Origin: Norana najaformis
Lineage: Eukaryota > Annelida > Clitellata > Crassiclitellata > Hormogastridae
NCBI GenBank assembly: GCA_964023275.1
Contig: OZ029915.1
Coordinates: forward strand, 38,133,073-38,197,072
Length of the DNA: 64,000 nucleotides
Reading direction: 5' to 3'
Shown: positions 55,160-64,000 of the stretch, in pieces
Layout: each line of letters opens with the position of its first letter
Numbering within the stretch: the first letter of the stretch is position 1
The notes under the pieces: model-generated
The model's database searches: none
The model's input: only the letters and a program-made list of their open reading frames with translations
What the model was told of the DNA's origin: nothing
Made by a program: the position numbers and the translations under genes

Positions 55160-57875
55160 CCTTAAGTTTAAAGGAAGAGTGGTTGACTGATTGTTTAGTG
55201 GATGTTGTTATGGCAAATGCTTTGAGTCTACAAAAGAAAGTGTACCTTGGTGAAATATTTAATTACCGTGAAACCGAATTTTTCATCAGTCAAAATTAAA
55301 AACTGCCTGTTTATAAATGTATATTTCCCTGTAAATACAAGTAAAAGTAATGCATACGACGACATATTGTCGGAATTAATAGGCGCTATTGAAAACATCT
55401 TAAGTGACTACCCAGAATGTGATGTCATACTAGGTGGTGACTTTAACCTAGAATTTGTTAATGAATTATCATGTCGTGCATCTTTTAATGACTTTGTTAG
55501 GACTTCTAGGCTGAAGCTGTGTGACAGCAAAGTCGTTAGTCCCAAAATGTTCACGTACTTATACGAGGCAAACAATTCCAGGTCATTTATTGACCACTTT
55601 TTTGTTGATGAAGCCTTATTTGGTAAAGTGCAGTCATTGGAGATCATGGACAGTGGTGTCAATCTTTCTGACCATTTACCTCTGGTACTACAGCTTTCTG
55701 TCAGCATTTTGGATGCTGGTGATGACCATGTTAAGCAGAGGCCTACTAGTAGCAAATGTACTCAGATCAGATGGGATAAAGCCGATCTTACCTCGTATTA
55801 TCATGCCACCAATATTTACCTAGGTAAAGTGAGCTCATCGAATATCTGCACAAACTGTGATGTTGGGTGTCTGTGCGAACAGGGACATGACATCGATGCT
55901 GTATATAACATGATTGTAGAAGGTCTCTGTCAAGCTGCAGATGAACACTGTCCGAAAACCACGTCAACCCATTATAAGCATTATTGGGATAGCGAGCTCA
56001 ATGACTTTAAGAACAAGTCCATTGCTGCTCATGATTTGTGGAAAGCATGTGGTTGTCCCAGCAGTGGTCCCATACATGATGCCAAGAGGCGTGCTAAAGC
56101 TGAATACAAACGTGCCATTTGATGCAAGAAATATGTGTCGGATGCATATATTTCTAATGACTTGCATGAATACCTTCTGGCAAAGGACACGAATGCTTTC
56201 TGGAAAACGTGGCAAGCCAAATTTAAAACTAGGCATAAACCTCCCTTAGTGGTTGATGGTCATAGTGATTCAAGAGCCATAGCTATGTCCTTTGCTACAA
56301 ATTTTAAAGCTGCATGCTCACCTAATAATGTAAAGACCAGTGAGGAACTTAAAAACCGATTTCGCAGTAGGTTTGCACAATATAATCCAGCATCACAATA
56401 CCAAAGGCTAACAGTAGAACTAATCGACCAATGTATTCGCAAAATGAAACAGGGGAAGGCTCCTGGTCTGGACCGTATTGACACGGAACATCTAGTTTAT
56501 GCTCATCCTAGACTAGTTGTTCTACTCGCACTATTATTCAACCAAATACTAGTGCACGGCAGAGTTCCCACCAGTTTTGGTCTAGGATAATCATACCCTT
56601 GGAAAAAGGGACTACCTTGGACAATAGAAATAGTGATAACTATCGAGGCATCACGTTAAGCTCAAATATATCAAAACTCTTTGAAATGTGTATTCTGGAA
56701 CAGTACAGCAGTTATTTTTGCACTTCTGATTTACAGTTTGGGTTCAAAAGGGTTCAAAAAGGGATTGGGTTGTTCACGTGCACTTCTTACAGTCAGGGCA
56801 GTAGTGGACTACTTTACAAGTCACGGATCCACTGTCAACGTATGTGCGTTGGATATGTCTAGAGCCTTTGATAAGGTGAATCACTATGCTCTGTTTAATA
56901 AGCTAATGGACAGGCAGGTTCCGCGTCCTAATCACACTTATATGCTGGTACAGCCTGAGCGCAGCATTCGTGAGGTGGGACATTTTATCGGAAGTGGTAG
57001 CTCTGAACTGTTGAGTTAGGCAGGGTGGTGTCCTGTCCCCAATTCTGTTTGCAGTATATTATGTCAATGATATAATTGAAAAGGTGAGTCAAACCGGACA
57101 TGGATGTCGAATTGGGGAGACATTCTTAGGGTGCATCATGTATGCGGATGACCTTCTTTTAATATCAGCATCCCTGTTTGACCTCCAAGCCATGGTTGAC
57201 ATTTGTGTTGCTGATCTAGAAAGTATGGATATGAAACTTAATGCAAACAAATCTCAAGTCATAAGGATTGGAATGCGGTTCCACAATACGTGCAAGAACA
57301 TTAGTGTTAATGCTGCCGTGATTAGTTATGTTGATAAACTTAAATACCTGGGCTGCTTTCTGGTTGCAGCAAAGTCATATAAAATCAGTATGCATGAAAT
57401 GCGGGTCAAGTTTTATAGATCATTTAACTCCTTGTACAGTAAATGTTACAAATTTAGTGAGCCTGTTCTGGTACATCTGTTCAGTGCTCACTGCAAGCCC
57501 TTTCTTCTGTATGAAGCTGCCAGCCCTACCAACAGTGAGTTGAACTCCTTGGAGTACACCTACAGTACTGCAATCTGTAAAATATTCAAAATCTGTCATA
57601 GTAGCGTTGAGTCGGTATTGCAATTTATACATGAGTGTTAATCCAGAAGAATGCGATTTTTCCAGAAATGAACGATAATAATATTGTCAGATTTGTAAGC
57701 GATTTTCTTGCACTATAACATATGTAAATTCACTGTGATGTGGTAGAAAACTATAGTATAATACCATGGGCAGGTCTACTGTCTTGTTGGGTTCCTTTCA
57801 TTTGTTATATGTACTTGTTTTGTGCTACCATTGTTTGGTGAAATAAAAGATTGATATATTTTTTTAATCACCTGT
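55160..57875 (+). mobile_element. Decayed non-LTR retrotransposon (CR1/jockey-type LINE), endonuclease + reverse transcriptase
   Basis: 5'-truncated LINE. The apurinic endonuclease part shows GGDFN (55433-55447) and the C-terminal SDHLPL signature (55667). The reverse transcriptase part shows GKAPGLDRID (about 56455), DNYRGI (about 56635), ALDMSRAFDKVNHY (about 56850), QGGVLSPILF (about 57020) and the catalytic YADD (57141-57152), then the KLKYLGC thumb segment. It is interrupted by one in-frame TGA (56120-56122) and about three frameshifts (near 56585, 56755 and 57000), so it is not expressed as an intact protein. A 3' end with AATAAA at 57842 closes the copy near 57875. The clade is inferred from motif spacing. 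Confidence 0.9.
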
Positions 57876-58374
57876 TAACACATCCTGATCACATCTAGAT
57901 GGAAATGAGCCATAAATAACTGCAAGACACTACCAGAAGCAGATTGTGACAATGATCATTAGTTATTAGCAGCCATAATACAGATAAAACTAGAGGTGAG
58001 AAAAAGGGAAAACAGATGCACACAATTCAATGAGTGGGGACACCACAGAACATAGACTGGAGGCAACCAATATGTTTCAGACACTTCAGGATGAAATAGA
58101 AGAAAAAGACCCAAATGTCACATATGGGAAGATATGAAGAATGCAATGATCAAGACAGCTAGACTGAAACTACCAATTTTGAAGTTAATAATATGAAGTG
58201 TGAGTGGTTGCATTTCAGTTTAAGAATGCGTGTATCATTTCTGTGTCTAGTGCCTTCGCCATCAGAGTTCATCATCACACAGTCCACCGCTCTGCAACCT
58301 CACTTTCAATGAAATGTCAATCCGTAAGTAGTCCAGTTGAATAGCAAGGAGAGTGTGGTCTTTGACGATTTGGG

Positions 58375-58950
58375 CAGGAGTTGATGATGACAGTATACCT
58401 GCAGCCACCCACTAATGTTTTAATATTCATTGTTGTTCCATTAAATGCTGCATGGAAGCTGCCAACAGCGTACTTTATTGTTGATGGACTGGCAGCTGAT
58501 GTAAAATCAAACCTTGTTCTTAAGGCCAAAACAGGCTTCATGCAGTTAATGTTAGAATTGTTGCATTAATTTGTGGTGGCCCCACTACTAATTATGGTTT
58601 TGGTTAGAAACTTGGTGTTTCGTTAAGAGTTGATAATATGAAGTCATTTTTTTTATTCATCCTGCCAGTTGCTCTACATATAATGTGAGATACACTGGCA
58701 GAGAAGGTATTTTGACAGATCAAAATAATAAGCAAATTATATGGCAGCATATAAAGGATCTTTATCAGCTTCAAAACAGAGAAGGTTTGCAAGCAGTAAA
58801 CAAACTAGAAAGGAGCCATGATGAATGGTACCAACAAAAATGGTCAGTCTGGCTGCACAGTGCATGAGCAAATCAGTGGCAAACACACTAGAATTTGTAA
58901 GTGATGATCTAAATTTCCTTCAATTCTTAACCAAATAATAAGTTTGAAAA
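58375..58950 (+). mobile_element. P-element/THAP9-like transposase remnant
   Basis: The frame 58381-58569 reads VPLNAAWKLPTAYFIVDGL and AADVKSNLVLKAKTGFMQLM, matching the RNase-H-like core of P-element-type transposases (WKxPxAYF ... L). The frame 58685-58865 reads IIWQHIKDLYQLQNREGLQA and VNKLERSH, matching the following insertion region (IxWxxIxxLxxLQxxEGL ... NKL). A shifted frame then reads LAAQCMSKSVANTLEF. Gaps and frameshifts show that it is dead. The section 59160-59340 (QLLAAYTQLLKKHD) may be its C-terminal part. Confidence 0.7.
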
Positions 58951-59394
58951 GAATTTGTCTGTATTAAGACATGACAATGAGCAGTTTTGGCAACCTTTTC
59001 TGTTACAGACAGTTGTTTATTTGTTTAGTCTCAAACGTTTGGGGTCCCACTTCATTGCAGCACATGAAAGACAGCAGTCCTGGGCTTTTTAGTAACAATA
59101 AATAGTGTTTTTGCCCTGTTTGACAAGTTTGTATCAACAACAGTCAGGATCACATTCAGCTGTTGCTCAATGAAATTGTGCGCTCTCATGGGTGATGGAA
59201 CAATCCCACAGCAGGTCAGCTTCTAGCTGCTTATACACAGCTGCTCAAGAAACATGACCTCAAAGCTAAGAACACTGGTAAAGTGGTTGCTCAGGATGAT
59301 TTTGTTCTTCTGCCATCAATTGCAGTTGTTGAAAAACGTGAAGCTGGTGTCACTCCTGCAGAGATCTTTAAATGCTGTGGTCTAGGCCAGTGAC

Positions 59395-59796
59395 ATGGCT
59401 ACCATGAGAGCAGCTAGTTATGATTTGCAGATCAAACCAGTTGATTCTGAAGATGGACAGTGGGTCTGGTATTTCTGTCCTCAAAGGAGAGTAAGAATAA
59501 AGGATAAGTGGGCTAAAGTCTACACACCACCACATCAAGTAATGAAACTGGTTGGCCCAGTCCTTTACAAAGTGCAAAAGTCGATCAGAGCTCAACCTAA
59601 GTTTGTTTATATTGACAAATTAAAGCTGTATTTAGAAGATGTCATGCCAAACTAGGAAATAACACGGAACCAAAAGGGCGAGGAGTTCAAACTGGTGGTG
59701 TCCGAAATTCCAGATGCAGAAGACGAAGAGGAGTTGCCAGCTTCAAATGCACGACCACATAGGATCATAAAAGGGCTGCTGAGATATCGGGCTTAA
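59395..59796 (+). mobile_element. Ty3/gypsy integrase C-terminus (pol 3' end)
   Basis: Encodes YDLQIKP, GQWVWYFCPQRR, KWAKVYTPPHQVMKLVGPVL and KFVYIDKLKLY, matching the SH3-like C-terminal domain of gypsy integrases. After one in-frame TAG (59653) the frame goes on to the arginine/proline-rich pol end (ARPHRIIKGLLRYRA, stop at 59794). The upstream catalytic core is missing, so this is a fragment. I could not delimit an LTR downstream. Confidence 0.75.
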
Positions 59797-59799
59797 ATT

Positions 59800-61660
59800 A
59801 TCAATAATGTGGCCTAAACATAAATTGCAGTTGTAGTTAAGATTGCTGTGAAAATTTTCAAGACTTATTGAATAAGGCCGGTAACTGTGACATAAATAAT
59901 TCATATTACCAAGCGTATTCTAAGACAGTAGCGCCTCATTCCTATGTAATGCCCTTTGATGAGTTGTATATTGCTGCTGTGTGTTTTATTTTAAGAAGCA
60001 CGGCATATGCTGTATGAAGCCATCCCACATTGGGACTATGTCGACCTTTCTAGAAATGTTGACCGCCAGTCCTTCTCCAGAACAAGTGCCTCCGCCGCCC
60101 AAGTGTAGGAAGTACAATCCATACATTGGCTGAGCGACCAAGATTCCACCTATATCGGTGGAACCTTTTCTGTCACGTTCTTCTGTCAGACCATCAGGCG
60201 GTCCAACTCTGACGCGCTGCCAATGCTCCCAGCGGCTGCTGACTGGGTCGAAGTGGTCCCAGTTGTATAGGCCTCATTGCCAGCACTGGCTTGCACACCT
60301 GGTGTGAAGGAAGTGTTTGGCTCTAGGGTCCGGATCAAAAACCATAGCATTCTGGCTTTCACTGGAAATGAGACAGCAGGTCCTGAGATGGCACTCTGTT
60401 CTGTTTCCTCTGTGTGGTTACTCTGGGTGAGGGCCCCAGCATCACAGGTAACTTTAAGATTCTTGGCTCAGAAAGTAACGATTCCGGGAATGGCGTTCCT
60501 GGCCAAGTTGGGAGATCTTTTCATGCAGGTAGTAGACGAGGCCTGGTCATTAGAGATAGTGGTTACCACCCTGTATATGGCCAAAGACTCAATGTGGTTT
60601 TGGCCCACCCTTAGGGTGTCGTAATGGTAAGGTTTTGGATATAAGATTGCCTACCTGGATTATGACTTGCAAACTAGCCTGAGGTGGTTTCATTATGATA
60701 AAAATTTATGTGTAGAGTAATTTTGTGTTATCTGTCTTAATGACTGATCAAAAGAGACTATGTTCTACTGTGACAGAGAATTGGTTCCATAATAACCTTA
60801 GTTCACTTAATGGCAATGCAGAACGTACCTATGGTTTAGTTGAATTATGATAATGATTTCTTTTCCATGATAGAATCGTCAGTCTTCTTAACTGCAGTGG
60901 ATTATGACTTTTGCAAGATCGTATAATCTTATGTTGAACTGTGATGATGGTTTATTTTTTTATATACAGGTCGGACGCTTGTTTACTTGTTGCTTATTAA
61001 CTGTAGAGGAAGTTCTCTTCTCCTTTTGTAAGAAAACTTTCTAAGTTTTAATGTTTGTAGTTTTTCATCTTTTATGTTGTGAGAATCTTTGGGTGATACA
61101 GTTGAGGAATAACTTGTTTTTGTAGCTTTGATGTGCACACAAGCTGCTGGACATTATGGTGTCTTATTTAGAGGATGTCTTGTATAAACTGTGGTTTAGG
61201 GCAGGATTTTTACTTGTTTGCTTAGCTAGAAGATGGCTAATAATGCTGCATGATACAACAGCCTATGGTGTGGCAGTAATTAGTTAATTAAGGACTATTG
61301 CAAGTAAAAATTACATTTCCAAGTTGAATTTGGATGATGCTGTTGTTTCACCATGGCGGTTTTACCAGCTTAAAGAATAAGGAGTTCTCTTTGATATAAT
61401 CATTCTCGATTGGTTTTACAAAATGTAGGACGTCTATGTAAACTTTGTCTGTTCTGAGTGGCCGAGAGGTGTCGCACTTGTTGCAGTGTTGGCTGTTGGA
61501 GGTGGCCGCGAAACTGGACAGGCGGAGGAATGATAGAGTTTAGTCAGCTTTTAGCAAGGCGACTATATACAGACCTATTATGCTAACTGGGTAGAATACT
61601 GTTTTTTTACATATTAAATTTCTGAGAAAGAATTGCTGGGTTATAATTAAATGATGCTAT
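59800..61660. other. Unassigned stretch downstream of gypsy fragment
   Basis: Expected to hold the 3' LTR of the gypsy copy, but I could not find a matched pair. A 115-codon frame at 60277-60624 has no recognisable motif. Confidence 0.4.
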
Positions 61661-61667
61661 TAAATCA

Positions 61668-62240
61668 ATGATTAAAACGAAACATTCTGCCATTATTGCC
61701 TATCGTCAAAAGAGTTCTCATGTCTCATCATCAAACTTTGGTTCATTAGAAACAGTACACCAGTTTCGACTGCGTTCGCCAAGGCAGTTTGCTGCTCTTC
61801 AGAACTATCTTCAGGAAACATCCTGGGACTTTATTACAGATTGCCCATCCATACATGCTTCTTTCAACACTTCTTATTCTTATATTCTTTTAATAATTGA
61901 TCAGTTTTTTCCACTGAAAAGCATTACACTTAAAACCAAAGATCCCCTTTTTATGACCCCATTATCAAATGCTTACTGCGCAAACAGAACAAACTTTTTA
62001 GGCAACATAAGTTTGAGGCTGCATCGGCCCTGGCTAATAGAATTAATGGTCTTATTACACGTAAGAATGCCTCTGTTTTTGAAAGATCCAAACGCGGTCC
62101 CAGGGAGATGTGGTCTGATGTCAACCGTCTTCAGGGCACCTCTAAGAATATCCCATACTCTGGTTTCGCAGTTTGCAGACCTTCAAAAACTAATAGAGTA
62201 CTTACTGGTTACAATGTCTGAAAATATCACCAGTAGCTAG
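61668..62240 (+). mobile_element. LINE endonuclease-RT linker fragment
   Basis: A first frame reads FRLRSPRQFAALQNYLQE, IIDQFFPLKSITLKTKDPLF. After a frameshift near 61950 the next frame reads LLRKQNKLFRQHKFEAASAL and MWSDVNRLQG. This is the linker between endonuclease and RT in jockey/CR1/L2-type LINEs. No catalytic RT motif remains. Confidence 0.7.
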
Positions 62241-62259
62241 ACAAATAATAGGCCTACAA

Positions 62260-62500
62260 ATGGTGGCAAAGAAGGTGAGAAAAATGATAAATTCTTTGAT
62301 TTTAGCCATGAAAGTACAAATGGCCACAACAATGGCAGTGAGAAACAAAGAAGAATTAGAAAAATTGCAGTATCTCAAATACGACAGAAAGAAACTAATG
62401 ATCCTTCATAGCTATCCAGCTGTAAGGAAATTATATGTACAATTTAACGCTGCCCTTCCTTTGTGTGTTCTGGTAAAAACACTAGTTTTACATGCATGAT
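62260..62500 (+). mobile_element. hAT transposase C-terminal (dimerisation) fragment
   Basis: The frame contains LMILHSYPAVRKLYVQF and NAALP, the hAT dimerisation-domain core (YPxVxxLxxxFNxxLP). In intact elements this is followed by SSAPVERLFS, which is lost here. Fragment only. Confidence 0.7.
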
Positions 62501-63220
62501 TGTAAGGCTTAACAGGTGCCGGTTGTCAGATAAACTGTTCTAACAGCTGTTGCTTCTTGCAGAAAACTAAAAAGACAATAGTTTTAGACAATTTTTCGCA
62601 GCCGCAACAGTCCGCAGAGTTTATGAAATATTTGTCAATGAAAATTTGTACTTTTCTTTTGTCTTTCTAATAATGAAGCTCGATGGTCTTTCTGGCAATA
62701 CTGCCATCTTGATCAGAAGTGAATTGTTGAGCATTTGCATTAAAACGAAACGCTTCCACATATATATAGCTCAAACTGGCAGCAAATGAAACACTCAGAA
62801 CCCACACAGACAAGCAGTAATGTAGGGATAAAGCCACAGAAGTAACTGGATACAAACAAGCATGTGTTCTCTCCAAGCCTCACAAAACTGGAAAATATGA
62901 GGCAAGATCAGCCACCACTGATGGCGCTCAACCAAAACTTCTGATGGTGGCCATAGATATATGTGCCCACAAAATGAAGCCATGAAAGTACCTCTCCATC
63001 CTTAGAAGTGCCCAAGTACACCATGGCAATTGGTTCACAGTGAATACTGCAGATCGTTTCAAGGTCACATGGTTTTGTAATGATCAACACACACTCAAAA
63101 GTGCTGGAAGTTGTATGCACTAAGTGAAAAACTTCAGATTCTATAAGAGACTCATGACTGGCGGCCACGATGTCGTTGGTTTTTCACCACTCGTCATTAA
63201 GTTTGTCTTAAAGTGGAGTT
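62500..63220. other. Unassigned stretch inside transposon cluster
   Basis: Between the hAT fragment and the protease fragment. A minus-strand frame (62908-63168) is open for 86 codons but shows no family I can name. Probably further transposon debris. Confidence 0.4.
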
Positions 63221-63222
63221 TA

Positions 63223-63459
63223 TCAACAGTTCTTTTGCATTTGGACTGTAACCGTGATCAAGTCCATATATTGGATATTTTTGCACAAGTTTGACATGAA
63301 TTTCGACCTTTTGGAGGGTTTTATTCTGCATGTGTTTAACATTGGAAGTCCATCTCTAGTCAAGTTGATGTCAGGTCCAGTATCGAGATGGACGGTTGCA
63401 GCAAACGAAGTATGACGTATTTCCTTCAACCATCTAACAGAAGGGGCTTGTACCATCAA
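63223..63459 (-). mobile_element. Ty3/gypsy-type aspartic protease fragment
   Basis: The minus strand reads TSFAATVHLDTGPDINLTR, resembling the active-site region of retrotransposon proteases (LDTGAD ...) with the third Ala changed to Pro. No neighbouring RT in the same orientation was found. Confidence 0.5.
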
Positions 63460-63782
63460 TCGAAGTGTCTATTAAGGGTCGGCCTGCTTGTTCGAGCAAA
63501 TGTCCAAATGCCGCGTCTTCTGCCACCTACTCTGCCACCTACGCGGGACGCCGAGGACGATAGTGCTTTCGTGTGTGACGCCGTCGCTCAACGTCGTCCT
63601 ATGTCTTCAACGCTGCTTGGTCCAGGGACACTCTGAACGTCAATTCATCCGTCTACTCTGGATGGGAATCCATTGGCAGGTCTGTGTGTGTGTGCGAGCT
63701 TGTCACTGGTGACTTTTCTAGTTCTCCGATCAATGACTGCTAAATGATAAACTTTGTGATCTTCTAACATCATTGTGGTTTG

Positions 63783-63856
63783 TGTAGAGAGCACCACTGA
63801 TGAGTTTATCTTGAAGTCGCACTATAAAAATGTTTAATTACAATTACAATTAGTAG
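63783..63856 (+). repeat. Family E LINE 3' end copy
   Basis: CCACTGATGAGTTTATCTTG, then AAGTCGCACTATAAAAATG, then an ATTACAATTACAATTA tail. Confidence 0.7.
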
Positions 63857-64000
63857 AACAGGTATCTCTGAACAACTTATCAGTCACAACACATTTACTT
63901 CAGACAAGTTTTGCACATTCATCATAAGCAACAGATTCCTTTAAAAGCAAACTGGCTCGTTATCATGCAGCCGTAACAACCTTGTATCGCAGTTTATACG

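Noticed and set aside
60277..60624. 115-codon open frame in the transposon cluster
   Set aside because: No recognisable family and no splice context; probably transposon UTR or chance.

Overview
This is a window of an animal (metazoan) nuclear genome, most likely an invertebrate. It has AT-rich DNA, GT-AG introns of 0.3 to 9 kb, and four animal genes: NUDT7-like, two-pore K+ channel, HIRIP3 and a lamin-tail-domain protein. Long microsatellites and a dense mix of decayed LINEs, SINEs, Ty3/gypsy, hAT, P-element-like and Mutator-like remnants fill the rest. The species cannot be named from the sequence; a marine lophotrochozoan or invertebrate deuterostome would fit. There are no operons, prokaryotic genes or CRISPR arrays.

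Layout. 0-2.4 kb: dispersed repeats, a 34-bp minisatellite, and an intronless peroxisomal CoA diphosphatase (NUDT7-like) ending in SKL. 2.4-12.4 kb: intergenic DNA with LINE 3' ends and tetranucleotide arrays. 12.4-23.2 kb: a two-exon K2P potassium channel on the minus strand; its 9.4-kb intron cuts inside the first GYG selectivity filter and holds a tRNA-derived SINE and LINE tails. About 24.0 kb: a small GC-rich patch with E-box, CRE and CCAAT sites that could be its promoter. 24-30.8 kb: intergenic, with a broken gag-like region. 30.86-37.45 kb: complete seven-exon HIRIP3 on the plus strand. 43.6-52.3 kb: nine-exon lamin tail domain gene on the plus strand. 53-64 kb: a transposon graveyard (SINE, LINE with endonuclease and reverse transcriptase, P-element-like transposase, Ty3/gypsy integrase end, second LINE, hAT C-terminus, gypsy protease).

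The four genes show no shared pathway: CoA turnover in peroxisomes, K+ leak conductance, H2A-H2B/HIRA histone chaperoning, and a probable nuclear or filament-associated lamin-tail protein. All exon joins given here were made by matching GT/AG sites and codon phase by eye; both multi-exon plus-strand models and the K2P model close with consistent phase and a stop codon.

Most notable observations: a Mutator-like element with 20/21-matched terminal inverted repeats and 9-bp target duplication nested in a LINE inside HIRIP3 intron 1, with a paralogous empty site elsewhere in the window; a 34-bp tandem duplication that copies the HIRIP3 exon 2 splice donor; and about 22 exact copies of the palindrome TAGGCCTA where about one is expected. 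No clearly new biological system was found.
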